Assembly (NCBI GenBank): GCA_964514215.1
Contig: CAZEPW010000011.1
Location: forward strand, 1-64,000
DNA: 64,000 nt
Direction: 5' to 3'
From: CAYQUC01 sp964514215
Lineage (GTDB): Bacteria > Pseudomonadota > Gammaproteobacteria > UBA6429 > Thiohalophilaceae
In this document: positions 44,880-56,800 of the stretch, piece after piece
Layout of the letters: every line of letters begins with the position of its first letter
Position numbering within the stretch: position 1 is the first letter of the stretch
The notes under the pieces: generated by a model
The model's input: only the letters and a program-made list of their open reading frames with translations
What the model was told of the DNA's origin: nothing
Database searches by the model: none
Program-made: the position numbers and the translations under genes

Positions 44880-45559
44880 TGCTGAACAACCGAGAAACGA
44901 CGATTAATACCATAAACAATAATAAGCAAAATAAAAGAAAAAATTAATAAATATCCGGATAACCAATGCGCCTGAGTATATTCAAGTGCTTCGACATGAT
45001 CATAAATAGCAATCGATACCACTTGTGTTGCCCCCGGTATATTTCCACCAATCATTAACACCACTCCGAATTCCCCCAGTGTATGAGCAAACCCCAGCAC
45101 CACAGCAGTAATAAAGCCCGGTTTAGCCATTGGTACAACCACGGAAAAAAACCGATCAAGAGGAGAAGCTCGCAAAGTCGCGGCAACTTCCAATGGCCGA
45201 TTACCTACGGCAGTAAAAGCATTTTGTAGTGGTTGGATGACAAACGGCATAGAATAAAATACCGAGCCAATCACTAAACCAGTGAAGGTAAAAACCAGCG
45301 GTTTAATACCCAATGCTGAGACTAAAAACCCAATCGGGCCATTCGTTCCCAGCGCCACCAGCAAATAGAACCCCAATACTGTTGGCGGTAAAACTAATGG
45401 TAAGGCAATTATCGCTTCTAATATAAACTTAAACCGCCAACGACTACGCGACAACCACCAGGCAACCGGTGTACCAATGAGCAATAGGATGAAAGTGCTT
45501 AAAGCGGCTAGTTTTATTGTCAGCAAAAGAGCCGTTATATCTTGCTCGTTAAGCATCAT
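44876..45559 (-). CDS. modB: molybdate ABC transporter permease
   Basis: Inner-membrane permease of 227 residues with five or six helices. The family pattern is clear: LLIGTPVAWWLSRSRWRFKFILEAIIALPLVLPPTVLGFYLL, then the EAA-type loop EVAATLRASPLDRFFSVVVPMAKPGFITAVVLGFAHTLGEFGVVLMIGGNIPG. GEFG/GGNIPG is characteristic of ModB. Overlaps modA and modC by 4 bp each, so the three are translated together. Confidence 0.95.
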   Translation of the reverse strand: MMLNEQDITALLLTIKLAALSTFILLLIGTPVAWWLSRSRWRFKFILEAIIALPLVLPPTVLGFYLLVALGTNGPIGFLVSALGIKPLVFTFTGLVIGSVFYSMPFVIQPLQNAFTAVGNRPLEVAATLRASPLDRFFSVVVPMAKPGFITAVVLGFAHTLGEFGVVLMIGGNIPGATQVVSIAIYDHVEALEYTQAHWLSGYLLIFSFILLIIVYGINRRFSVVQQ

Positions 45560-46320
45560 GGTGAACGATACCCTGCATCTTGTATGATTTTACGCATAGC
45601 TTGAGTTTTAATAAACAATAGAAAAGCACGCGCGATATCATTGTCTTGCAATAACACAACTTGTTGCTTAATGGGATTATAAAGTGACTGTGGTGGCTCC
45701 CACAGAGAACCTATTTTTATTTTATTCAAAGCATTAAGCTGAGAATAGGCAACAAAACCTAACTCGGCATTACCACTTTGCACAAACTGTAATGTCTGGC
45801 TAATATTTTCTCCGCGTACGATTTTCTGTTGTAACTGATTCCATACATTACCTGCTTTCATAACCTGTTCTGCCGCTCTACCGTACGGCGCTAATTTGGG
45901 GTTTGCTATAGCGAGATATCGAAAAGAATTTGAATTTAAAATTTTTCCGTTCGCATCCACAAAATTTGGTGTTGGACTCCATAATAATAACTTGCCTATG
46001 GCATAGGTAAAACGGCTTCCCTTTTGGGTGATACCTTGTTCTTCTAATAACTTAGGACGCTTTACGTCGGCTGCAAAAAAAATATCAAACGGTGCACCGT
46101 GTTTAATTTGCGCATAATGCTTACCAGTGGAACCAACTGCCAATATTATTTTATGCCCGGTGTTATGCTCAAATCGATTTGTAATTTTCTTTATGGTGTT
46201 AAAAAAATTACTCGCGACCGCAACACGAATCTCTCCAGCTAAAACAACTCCAGAAAAGCTAACGATGCTGAATAATAGCATAAACCTAACTGAATTTTTT
46301 TTTACTATTAACTTTATCAT
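45556..46320 (-). CDS. modA: molybdate ABC transporter substrate-binding protein
   Basis: Periplasmic molybdate-binding protein of 254 residues with signal peptide MIKLIVKKNSVRFMLLFSIVSFSGVVLAGE. The mature part shows IRVAVASNFFNTIKKITNRFEHNTGHKIILAVGSTGKHYAQIKHGAPFDIFFAAD, the ModA pattern (GSTGK/GAPFDIFFAAD). The later YAIGKLLLW, ANPKLAPYGRAAEQ and GFVAYSQ are also typical. It starts 22 bp after the LysR stop and is probably cotranscribed with it. Confidence 0.95.
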   Translation of the reverse strand: MIKLIVKKNSVRFMLLFSIVSFSGVVLAGEIRVAVASNFFNTIKKITNRFEHNTGHKIILAVGSTGKHYAQIKHGAPFDIFFAADVKRPKLLEEQGITQKGSRFTYAIGKLLLWSPTPNFVDANGKILNSNSFRYLAIANPKLAPYGRAAEQVMKAGNVWNQLQQKIVRGENISQTLQFVQSGNAELGFVAYSQLNALNKIKIGSLWEPPQSLYNPIKQQVVLLQDNDIARAFLLFIKTQAMRKIIQDAGYRSP

Positions 46321-46342
46321 TATTGTATATTCTATAATTTTA

Positions 46343-47248
46343 TTAAAACTTTTCCAGCAAAAAATCCATCATCAACTTTACTTTTAATGGCAAATAATCT
46401 CTTGAGGGATATACCAGCCATGCGGAGTTGTCAAAATCTGTTGCACTAACATCATGCTCGGGAAAAAGATTAATCAAACTCCCCTTTTCCAATTCTTTTT
46501 TAGCAACCATTTTAGTTAATAATGCGATGCCCATTCCAGCTAATGCGCATTGTTTTAGCGCTCGAGAATTGGATATTCGATAATTACCCCGAACAGGGAC
46601 TTCAATAATTTCTTTATTTTCATTACGGAACCTAGATTCTCGAAAATTCCAGTGTGTGCTAAAACCCGGTAATGGCCATAAGATACATTCATAATTTTGA
46701 ATTTGTTGTGGTAACTTTGGACGACCGTTTTGAGATAGGTATTGTGGACTGGCACACACGACAAATTCTATTAAGCACAAACGTTTAGCGATAAACTTTG
46801 AATCAGGCAGAGTACCTAATCGAACCGCAATATCGATTCGTTCGGTCACTAAATCCACTATTGCATCGGTCATTAATACCTCAACCGTTAAATCCGGATG
46901 AAGAGCCTTTAATTCAGGTAACAAAGGCACAATGGCTATTTGACCAAATGTCACTGGCATAGTAATGCGTAATGTTCCCTTTGGTTGTCCATTCCATTGT
47001 TGAGTAAGGTGTCGCGCTTGCTCCAATTGCTCAACCAGTGTTTCAATACGGTCAAAATAATCAACACCCGCTTGAGTTGGTTCAAGTTGACGTGTGCTAC
47101 GTTGAAATAGCTTAATGCCTAACTCCTCTTCTAGCGCAGCAATCGATCGGGATACCGAGGAAGGAGCCAAGCCCAAATCACGTGCCACAGCTGCAAAATT
47201 CCGCCGATGCATGACATTGGTAAAAATACGTAAAGTCGATAACTCCAT
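46343..47248 (-). CDS. LysR-type transcriptional regulator upstream of modABC
   Basis: A LysR-family regulator: HTH ELSTLRIFTNVMHRRNFAAVARDLGLAPSSVSRSIAALEEELGIKLFQRSTRQLEPT, then a substrate-binding domain with LRITMPVTFGQIAIVPLLPEL and later RISNSRALKQCALAGMGIALL. The open frame starts at 47305, but the Met at 47248 (MELSTLRIF) is the normal family start, giving about 301 residues. It lies directly upstream of modA on the same strand (22-bp gap) rather than divergent to its target. A classical ModE repressor is not seen. It may sense an unrelated ligand, or regulate the divergent MBL gene. Confidence 0.85.
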   Translation of the reverse strand: MELSTLRIFTNVMHRRNFAAVARDLGLAPSSVSRSIAALEEELGIKLFQRSTRQLEPTQAGVDYFDRIETLVEQLEQARHLTQQWNGQPKGTLRITMPVTFGQIAIVPLLPELKALHPDLTVEVLMTDAIVDLVTERIDIAVRLGTLPDSKFIAKRLCLIEFVVCASPQYLSQNGRPKLPQQIQNYECILWPLPGFSTHWNFRESRFRNENKEIIEVPVRGNYRISNSRALKQCALAGMGIALLTKMVAKKELEKGSLINLFPEHDVSATDFDNSAWLVYPSRDYLPLKVKLMMDFLLEKF

Positions 47249-47436
47249 TCGTGCATAATACGCAACATTGAAATGCTTGAAAAGTATTTCATGCAAGACG
47301 TGCATCTTATATGATTCTTTCAGCCAGATTAAATTGCATAATTCGGCTTATTTTTTGTACTACTGTCATAAGACATTATTAACACGTTTTAGCCTGTCAG
47401 TTAGGTTAAATTAATCGTATCTAAAAGGAGATTTCT

Positions 47437-48642
47437 ATGCCCCATAATATATTCGGCAAGATATTTAGTAACACAACCACTCGCTCACGAAGCAATCGAA
47501 AATTTAAGCGTTTTATACTCGCTCTATCAAGTATTATTGTTAGCGCCCTACTTTCAACCCAAGCTTATGCCTACCAACCAAGCCATGGCTTCTTACCTGC
47601 CGAGGCATCTGCCTGCGCTGCCCACGTACCGGTGACATTAAATGTGCCAGATAACGCCCTACCCATACCGGCACCAAGTAACTTTAGTCACGGTTTCTAC
47701 CATATAGAAGAACTCAATGATGGTTTGTTTTATATAACCGATGGTGTCTATCAAATAATGATGTTGGTCTCGCATGACGGTATTATTCTTGTGGACGCTC
47801 CGCCATCAATCGGTATCAATAATGCCAACCCAGCGCAATCGATTAGTTTAGTTGATGTGGTTTTCAGTATTGATCAAACTCAAGGTAAAGCAATTAAAAA
47901 ACTTATCTACAGTCACTCGCATTTAGATCACATTGGTGCGGCCAGTATTGTTGTTGATGCCTTTCCAGATGTTGAAATTATTGCTCATGTTGAAACCAAT
48001 AAATTAATAAAAAAAGGCAGTGGTGAAATTGAAGGGCTTTTACCTGGTATCGGTAGTAACCCACCACCACTAGCGACTGAAGTGTTCACTAAAAAGAAAA
48101 AAATTAAACTTGGTGATCAAGTCTTAAAGCTATCGTATAAAGGCGCAACACATATTCCTGGTAATATTTATGTTTATGCTCCAAAACAAAAAGTACTGTT
48201 ATTAATCGATGTCATTTTTCCCGGTTGGTCTCCTTTTAATAACCTTGCACTCGCTAACTCAACTCGTGAATATTTAGAAAGTTATGATGAAGTTTTGGAT
48301 TATGACTTTGATACTTTCATTGGTGGCCATGTAAGCCGTGCCGGCACGCGAGCTGATGTTACAGAAGGAAAAATGTATTTTCAGGATATTAAAAGCAATG
48401 CTTTATCAGCATTAAAAAATCCTAACAATTTTGCTATTTTTGGTATTCTCCAAAATAATGCTCTAGGTGCTTTTAATATTTATCTAAATGAAATGGCCTG
48501 CGACTGTGCAAACAAAACGCTGGATGCCGCAACCACTCCATCGGGTAAAGATTGGCGTAATCGACTTGGCAGTGCTGATATCAATACTTTAACTCATTGT
48601 TGGACTATTGGTGAAGCCATGCGCATTGATGCTGATTTTTAA
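47437..48642 (+). CDS. secreted MBL-fold metallohydrolase
   Basis: A 401-residue protein with a long N-terminus and a signal-like segment at residues about 22-46 (RFILALSSIIVSALLSTQAYA). The metal site is IYSHSHLDHIGAAS, with HxHxDH, and later GATHIPGNIYVYAP. DVIFPGWSPFNN and GGHVSRAGTRADV carry further ligands. The C-terminal region holds a Cys pair (ACDCANKT). It is probably a periplasmic lactonase or related hydrolase, but the substrate is unknown. Its excellent AAAAGGAGA site sits before ATG 47437, opposite the LysR gene. Confidence 0.82.
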   Translation: MPHNIFGKIFSNTTTRSRSNRKFKRFILALSSIIVSALLSTQAYAYQPSHGFLPAEASACAAHVPVTLNVPDNALPIPAPSNFSHGFYHIEELNDGLFYITDGVYQIMMLVSHDGIILVDAPPSIGINNANPAQSISLVDVVFSIDQTQGKAIKKLIYSHSHLDHIGAASIVVDAFPDVEIIAHVETNKLIKKGSGEIEGLLPGIGSNPPPLATEVFTKKKKIKLGDQVLKLSYKGATHIPGNIYVYAPKQKVLLLIDVIFPGWSPFNNLALANSTREYLESYDEVLDYDFDTFIGGHVSRAGTRADVTEGKMYFQDIKSNALSALKNPNNFAIFGILQNNALGAFNIYLNEMACDCANKTLDAATTPSGKDWRNRLGSADINTLTHCWTIGEAMRIDADF

Positions 48643-48666
48643 TTAATTTAGTAAAGGTGTTTTCTA

Positions 48667-48715
48667 CTTCGAGTCAGTATTAATATTATTATTTAATTTT
48701 GATATTGACTCGAAG
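48667..48715. terminator. long imperfect inverted repeat between convergent genes
   Basis: CTTCGAGTCAGTAT (48667-48680) pairs with ATATTGACTCGAAG (48702-48715), 13 of 14 positions plus one G-T, around a 21-base AT loop. It lies between the convergent MBL and TRIC-like genes. There is no clear T-tract on either side, so a bidirectional terminator is suggested but not proved. Confidence 0.42.
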
Positions 48716-48773
48716 ACCAAAATGAAACCAATTGATAATTTATAAACTCTATATCGTTAGATCTTATTACCCC

Positions 48774-49409
48774 TCATGACTTAAATCGAAACCGCGGTAA
48801 ACTAATTTTATAATAAATAGCCAACAACCGAGTTAAAAACATACTCACACCACAAATTATAGCAGCTACTGTAATGTCTAGCTCAAAGTGTAAAAGACCT
48901 ATAAACAGCAATGAACCAAGCCAAGATACCGTTGCATAAAGAGGGCTAAGAAACACAACGGGGGTTTCATTGCACAACACATCACGAAAAATCCCTCCCA
49001 CGGTGCCAGTCACCACGCCCATAAAGCTGGCAATCAGTGGTGGAGCCCCCGCCATTAGCGAGACCAAAGTTCCGGCAATTCCAAATGTGGCTAAACCAGC
49101 GGCATCAGCTATCAAAAAATATTTTGGTGAAACAATTATTAACCGAGCAGCAACAAAAACGACAACAGCACTGGCAATAGATGCAATAAAAAATATTTGA
49201 TCACTAATCCAAAACACATCTTGATCTAAAAGCACATCACGTAATGAACCGCCACCCAAGCCTGTAGCAACAGCTATAATTATAACACCGAATAAATCAA
49301 ACTGTTTAAACCCGGCTTTAAGGATGCCAGATGCTGATGAGACAATAACAGCAAGTAATGTTATCCAATATAAATTTTCCATCAAAGAAGGCATTGGAAT
49401 CAAGGTCAT
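48774..49409 (-). CDS. TRIC-type cation channel family protein (UPF0126, YicG/YadS-like)
   Basis: A 211-residue integral membrane protein with two similar halves, each with three helices. The repeat signatures are visible: SASGILKAGFKQFDLFGVIIIAVATGLGGGSLRDVLL and LATFGIAGTLVSLMAGAPPLIASFMGVVTGTVGGIFRDVLCNETPVVF. GGGxxRD and GGxxRDVLCNE are the hallmarks of the bacterial trimeric intracellular cation channel homologues. Likely a K+ or other cation channel, with unknown physiological role. Monocistronic. Confidence 0.92.
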   Translation of the reverse strand: MTLIPMPSLMENLYWITLLAVIVSSASGILKAGFKQFDLFGVIIIAVATGLGGGSLRDVLLDQDVFWISDQIFFIASIASAVVVFVAARLIIVSPKYFLIADAAGLATFGIAGTLVSLMAGAPPLIASFMGVVTGTVGGIFRDVLCNETPVVFLSPLYATVSWLGSLLFIGLLHFELDITVAAIICGVSMFLTRLLAIYYKISLPRFRFKS

Positions 49410-50185
49410 AATAATATTTTGTACTCGGCTAAGTTACTTTAATTTCAATTATTCTAAAAACTTACTCGTTTAAAACAGCATTAAATTACCGCTTGGTGTC
49501 GTTCCCTGTATAAAAAAATTAGTGCAAACACATAATTTTGAAGTTTAAGCTCTAGATTTCGGCTCAAAATATCTACCAGAATGACGATTATTTTAAGTTT
49601 AAAAAATAATAGTTGTCCTGCTACAGACCTGAAGTTAGTTATCCTTACATGTTAATTAATATCAAACCAACTACTAAACATTATAACAATACTAAGGCAA
49701 AAATAAGCTGGAAAACACGATTTTCATCTCGATACAAAAAAACACAAACACCATCAATATCGCCAAGATTTTGACAGCAATTAAAGCATCACATGTTCGC
49801 TAGGTAATTCATAATCAATTCACATTTATTTATTTTATTAAGCTCAAAAACATACCGTTAAGTCTGAAACGAAAAAAACGTTACTAATTATAACGTCACT
49901 GTTGATTTATGTAAAATCACAACAAAGTATACCGTTATGTTTGCACATAATTTAAATGCTTTATTTATAATAATTTAACACATTGTCAATATATTAATGA
50001 TTATTCTTTCATTATCATTTTAACTGCAGTAGATAGAAATATGGCTTATTATAGGTAATAGTGCGCCTATTTTTAATGTCCATGTATACACTGAATCAAA
50101 ATTTAACCGGTTTAATATAAATTTTTTTATATTAAATTGAGTTGCTTTCATTAATAGGGTTAGTTTATTAAAATAAGGTTTTTAT
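49410..50185. other. long AT-rich intergenic region
   Basis: About 780 bases with no gene, RNA or obvious operator. One part (49497-49586) is a diverged copy of the intergenic repeat at 31001. The right end may hold the promoter of the broken NHL-repeat gene, whose first ATG (50186) has an AAGG site upstream. Confidence 0.5.
49497..49586. repeat. diverged palindromic intergenic repeat, copy C
   Basis: The right end carries TCTAGATTTCGGCTCAAAAT and then CAGAATGACG, and the left end TGTCGTTCC. It has the same length, orientation and mid-section as copy A (31001-31094). Confidence 0.42.
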
Positions 50186-53100
50186 ATGGCAAATTCAAAT
50201 GCAACTAATCAAGCTAATAATATTCTTTATTCACTCGATGAAATTTTTAAAATTTGAATCTTAGGATTTTTTAATCGAGTCATACGTCCAGATTGAATAA
50301 CCTTGCACAACTTTATGATGTCAAAGGTTTGGGCCATGATACTCTTCATGATATTTTATACAGTTTTTGGGAGACTGAAAAATCCAATAATGAAATCGAT
50401 TTATCTCTGGAAGCGGATCAAAAATGGGAAAGTAAACTATTTGAATTACAAGAACAAATTGATACACCAAAATTTAAAGTAGAACTATTAAGCAACCCCT
50501 CAAAAATATTTTCTGAATTTGAGCTGCCAGAAAATGAAACCATTAAATCAGTATTACCACCGATTTTAAATGTCGATAAAGCTGAAGAATTGATATCAAT
50601 TGCCAGTGAAGAAAATAAAGCCATTAAAGCATTAGAAAACCGAGATAATGAAAGAATAAAAAAATGGCCTTAGAAACAAAGACGGAACTTTTACCAATGC
50701 TAGCAAAGAATCAATTTCAGAAATCATACAAAACCCCCAAGTTTTTCTTGATGATCTGGATGTGAAGTTAAATACAACAGAAAAAAATCACTATGGTCTG
50801 GTTTTACGCAACAGGAAGCTGATGCTATTACAGAGTGGAAATCCAATACACAAAGTAATACCAAGCCAGTTCAAGATAAATCATTTATTACTGCTATGAA
50901 AGCAATAAAAACTAAAGTAGAAAATGATCAGGAGTTAATATTTAATTGGTTAACAAAACCTAAAGAGACTTTTTTACAGTGCTACCCAAAATTTGATAGA
51001 TGGCAATTAAATGGCTTGCCTGACCCGCTATCACCAGAAATAGCAAAAGCATTAATTTACAAACCAAAGCCAGACTCATCAGCTGAAATTGATAATAATC
51101 GCCATAACAATACCCAATCGCCTATCGCACTACTTGAAATAACTGAATTACCTTACCCTGAAATTATAAATCCTGATTTAAATCTCTTACGTTCAACCGG
51201 TAAAGCAACATTTACCAGTTACATTCTTGGAATAAAATATGATACTTCACTTGAAATCAAACTAGCCTATTCGATTTTTGCTGTTAAAGACAGATTGTTT
51301 TTTTCCTATGATCCGGATAATACAGCCGTAATTGTAACTGAAGGAAATAAAGAGGCGCTTGATGGAATTTTTAAATTAATGGGAAAGAACGTTGAATGCC
51401 GATTGGATCTACCCGAATTTACATTACCTGTTTCAGAGCAAGTTGAAGTAGTTTTTGATTCAATAGCAGTGCATGATGATAAAGACAACCTCGGCTCAGG
51501 TGAACTATATTTTGAACTCAGTGTTAATGATGATAAATATTTATTTGGTCAATATGATGCAAACAGTGGCGATACCATACAGCTGAATAAACGTTTCTTA
51601 CTGGATAAAAGTAAACTTGATAACTTAAATATATCTGTTCGTGGGAAAGACCGGGATTTTTGGGCCAGTACAAGTGACTACATGGGGGATAATTTTAAGA
51701 TTCATCAAAAAACATTAAATCTATATGGTGATTTTTCATTAACGGGTTACACCCATGAAATACAATATGAAATGGTTTGGGATGTTATTGAAACTGCTCT
51801 TAAAGTTGTTTGTTGGTTTCTTGATATCATTGTAAGCGTTTTAGATTCTTGCGCAAAACTTGTCGGTATCCGGGTTGAAAAAAGAAGGACATGTAAAGAT
51901 ACCACCAAAATCATATTTGGGTGGATTAGAAAGGCCAATGACGTAAATGTTCATAACTACACCTTAATGTATAGAATTAATTCTTTACCGCTCCTATCAT
52001 TACGACACCCACGGATTTGTTTGAATTTGATAAAATTGAAATGACCGATAACTCTGTTTATATTTGCCTGAATTTAAAAGACTTTCCCGGGATTTCAAAT
52101 AACTCATCACGCTCAGATTTTAAAGAAAATTTACAAAATGAAATCGCATTGGTGGTTAGTGAAAATTTATTAAGTAAATCAATACAAGCTATTAATCTAT
52201 ATGGTCCAGTTTCACGTTATTTCTCAACAAATTTTGATGATATTCTTGCCTATTATTCTCTTGAAACTAAAAATAATATTCAATTAAAAATTGATAATGG
52301 CTATCTTTATATTCGATACCCAATAACGGGTTCGGCTGGTCTAAATATTATTGGTCTTCATCCGTCGTTAAATGCACCTACCGCGATTATGATGAAAGCA
52401 CATGTGTATAGAGAAGGACTCAATCCATTTAACAAAATTGACAAAGGGGATATTGTGCTTTCGGTAGATTCCGTGAGGCTAGAAGGTGGTAACTTGGCTA
52501 CCAGATTAAGTAACTTCTTACTTGCTTTTGCTCAAATCATCTTTTTATGGCCAGAATTTTATGAAAAAAAACAACTATCGTTATTATCTTTAGCGTCAGT
52601 CACACCAAAATTAAATGACTATTATCAGTTAGAATTCAGTGAACAAACAAGTCAAACCTCAAATGATGAAATTGTATTAAAATCTAAAATTGCTATCAAT
52701 TTAATTGATGGCGTAACACTACCGGAAGAAAAAATATTTAATCAACAGCTTGTAATCGTGCCTCTTGATATTAATTATGGGCAAAATGGTACTATCGCTG
52801 ATAGTTTAATTGCAGCAACTTCTATCGCTAGTGATGCCAATAATAATCTATATGTCAATGATGTTGTTGTTGGTAAAATTGTAAAATACGATTCAAATGG
52901 AAATGAAGTAGCATCATGGGGCGGTTGGGGTATTACTGATGGATTGTTTGCCTTTCCATTTTATATTGCTTATGACATCACTAATAATCGATTGTTAATT
53001 ACGGATACCATTAACCGGCGAGTTCAAATATTTAATACTGATGGTAATTATATCAACCAGTGGGGAGGCTGGAACGATCTTAATTATAATTTTAGCGTAC

Positions 53101-53632
53101 CTCAATTTATGGCTATCAATCCAATCAATGGTGAAATATTCGTTGTTGATGCAGCAAAAAATTATCGCGTTCAGCACTTTGATTCAGATTTAAATTTTAT
53201 ACGTGAATGGGGTGGAAATGGTAATGAAGAAGGAATGTTTGTCGGTATAACCAGTATTGCAATAAACTCCTCTGGAGAAGTTTTTATAAGTGACTTTTCA
53301 TTTAAAAAAATAAAAAATACACTAATGAAGGCGTCTATATAAATAACTGGAGTATCAATAATGAAGATGATAATCAGTTTTTGATTACATTAACACATTT
53401 ATCAATAGGACTAGATGATCAGTTGTCTGCATATGCTCCGGTTCTCTTACCCCAAATAAAAACATACAGTAAAACCGGAAAATTTCTTTTTAATGTTGAA
53501 CCGCAAAAATCACCGACTTCTGGTACAAATTGGAATACCATACGGGCATACACTATTGATGATACCAATCAGTCGGTTTATGTTTTAGAGGATAAAGTGT
53601 TTAAATTTAATTCCTATCGCTCGCCACTTTGA
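50186..53632 (+). pseudogene. NHL-repeat protein gene broken by multiple frameshifts
   Basis: One long gene appears split into consecutive fragments in different frames: 50186-50257 (MANSNATNQANNILYSLDEI), 50293-50673, 50666-50787, 50782-52044, 52017-53342, and 53312-53632. Protein sense switches at runs of A at 50658-50664, 50781-50787 and 53304-53317, and near a TTCTTT at 51981-51986; an additional switch lies near 50240-50290. Late parts hold NHL-type repeats (NNLYVNDVVVGKIVKYDSNG, NRLLITDTINRRVQIFNTDG, GEIFVVDAAKNYRVQHF) and a PDZ-like segment. The product would have been about 1140 residues. All other genes in the window are intact, so local decay is more likely than random base-calling error. 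Confidence 0.75.
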
Positions 53633-53872
53633 TAATTTCTTAATCACAAATGAATAGCATCGTGAGAATGAAAATCATTGATATTGACGTTTTCACAATA
53701 GCAGATAACACTATTATCACGCTTAGTTCGTATATTTAACGCTCAATCTATTTGTCTTATTACTTATTCCTAATACAGTAATATTAATACAATTTAGGAT
53801 CCACAAGACCAAGTATCCCAATTAAGCTATGATTACATAACTTAAATATAATAATTATCAAAAGGCAACCCC

Positions 53873-56800
53873 ATGTTTAAATCGTTTTTGTTTCTGGTAT
53901 TCACTATCAGCCTATCGCAATCTTTAAATGCAAAAACATTAAATGCTAACGATGTCCCCGAACCGCTAAAACCGTGGGTTAATTGGGTGTTATTTGATAA
54001 TGATGAAATTAAATGCCCATTTTTATACAACTCTAATTCAAATATTCAATGCGTATGGCCTTCCCACTTAGAACTGTCACTGAATAACAGCAAAGGCAAT
54101 TTTAAACAGTCATGGTTGGTTTATAAAACCTCATGGATACAAATACCAGGTGATTTAAAACGATGGCCGCAAAATATTACTATTGATGGTAAAACCGCGA
54201 TAATTAGCCAGAAAAACAATAAACCCTATATCCAACTCAAACCAGGAAATCACACCATTAAAGGTGATTTTTTATGGGACACTATTCCTGATAACATGAG
54301 TATCGCTAAAAATACCGGAATTATTAAGTTAGTGGTTAAAGGCCAAGTTGTGAATTTACCAAAAGTTCAAAATGATGGTCAACTTTGGTTGCGCGATCAA
54401 GATATTGGGCAAGTAAAGTCAAGCAATGAGAGCGATAATCTGGAACTAAAAGTATTTAGAAAAATTACTGATGAAATTCCAATGCTCATCAATACCCAAA
54501 TAGATATTAATGTCTCGGGTGCTCATCGGGAAATTTTATTGGACAAAGCGTTGTTGGATAACTTTATTCCACTGACCTTAAATAGCCCCTTACCCGCACG
54601 CATTGAAGCAAATGGTCGATTGCGTATCCAAATTCGACCCGGCCATTGGATTATTAATTTAATTGCCAGACATCCCTCTGAACTATCTAAAATCACCTTA
54701 AGCCGTGCCACACCACCTTGGCCGTTAAATGAAATTTGGGTATTTGATGCAAAGCATCATGTGCGTGTTGTTGAAATAGATGGTGTCCAAAGTATTGACC
54801 CGCGACAAACTAATTTGCCGTCAAACTGGATAAACCTTCCCGCTTATGAAATGAAACCCAACAGTAGCATAATTTTTAAAACAATTCGACGCGGCGATCC
54901 CGAGCCTGATCCTAATAAATTAAACCTATCGCGTAATATGTGGTTAGATTTCAAAGGCACCGGATACACCATTAAAGATACCATAACAGGACGCATGACT
55001 CGAGGCTGGCGCATCGAATCACAACCAGAACTCAAACTAGGACGAGTTACGATAGATAAACAAGCACAGTTTATCACGCAAATTCCAAACTCAAAAAACA
55101 AGGGTGTTGAAATTAGAAATGCTAACATCAACCTTGAAGCCCATAGTCGATTTAATGCCAGCATTTCCAAAATACCCGCCACCGGTTGGCAGCACGATTT
55201 CCAAAAAGTATCAAGCACGTTACATTTACCACCGGGCTGGAAAGTATTTTCAGCTTTTGGTGTCGATAATAGACCAGACACCTGGTTACAACGTTGGTCG
55301 TTATTGGATTTATTTTTAGTGTTAATTATATCAATTACCATCTGGCGCTTATGGGGTGTTTACTGGGGTATTATCTCGATATTAAGCTTAATCATGATTT
55401 GGCACCAAGCTGGTTCACCGCAATTTATTTGGCTAAATATATTAGCAGCAGTGGCATTGTTACGGGTATTACCAAATGGGAAAATAAAAACAATCGTATC
55501 ATCTTACCGTTACATTAGTTTATTTTTATTATTAATTATTTCATTACCTTTTATCGTCTCAGAAATTCGCAGTGGCTTATATCCTATTTTAGAATTTCCA
55601 AATCAAGCTATAAGCGCAACACGCTATAATGTAACTAGCCTGCGAGAAAAACAACCAGCAACATTAGCAATGAACAGTTTATCTGTCGAATACGATAGCT
55701 TTAGTCCGAATAAATCTCGTAAAAATTCAGGCGACTTAAAACAATCTTATGCTAACAAAAATATCGCACAATATGATCCAACATCTAATATTCAAACCGG
55801 CCCCGGTTTACCACAATGGGATTGGCGATCGATTCAGTTAACCTGGAATGGCCCGGTTAAACAAGACCAACAAATTTATTTAATGTTATTATCACCTAAT
55901 ATAAATATAGCATTGCATTTTTTGCACGTTATATTTTTGTCATTAATGGTATTATTAATGTTTGGTTTTCGATATGACAAAATTAAAAAAATCAGCTTTA
56001 ATCCCAGCAATATTGCACTAGTGCTGATTTTAAGCATAGTTGGTTTTCAATCATCTGATGCTATAGCTAATAGTTATCCCTCAGCAGAATTACTCAATAA
56101 ACTTCAATCACGATTATTAATCGCGCCAGAATGCTCCCCTAATTGTGCTCAGATATCCAGAATGAAACTTAATATTAAAAATAATATTATAAGTATTCGT
56201 TTAGAAATTCACAGTAATGCCAATGTATCCATTCCACTACCGGCAAACTTACGCAATTGGGTGCCGTCGAAAATTCTTGTTAATGGCAAGGTTGCTAAAG
56301 GAATTGAACGTTCTAATGATGAGCTACGAATCAATCTACCAAAAGGTAAACACCAAATTTTAATGTCAGGCTCGATTGGAAATATAAATTCATTGCAACT
56401 TCCATTGCCATTAAAACCAAAACGGGTTGATGCTAATAGCAGTGGCTGGTCAGTATCAGGAATTCTTAAAAATTCAATTCCTGATCAGCAATTACAAATA
56501 GTCCGTAACCAACCTAGGGCATCACAATTACAAACCAATTCATTAGATGCTACGGCATTGCCATCATTTGTTAAAATAATAAGAACATTAAGCATTGGAC
56601 TTGATTGGCGCATCACAACAACTGTGCAACGAATTTCATCTTCAGGCAGTGCTGTTGTATTTGAATTGCCATTAATCAACGGTGAATCAGTAACAACCGA
56701 AGATATACGGGTTATTAAAAATAAAGTTCAAGTAAGCTTACCCGTTAGAAAAGACTCATTAACATGGGAGTCGGTACTTGAAAAACAAGTGCAAATCGAT

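Noticed and set aside
50293..53632. Four or five separate hypothetical genes in the NHL region
   Set aside because: The protein sense continues smoothly across frame switches at homopolymer runs, and starts inside the region lack ribosome-binding sites. One broken gene explains it better.
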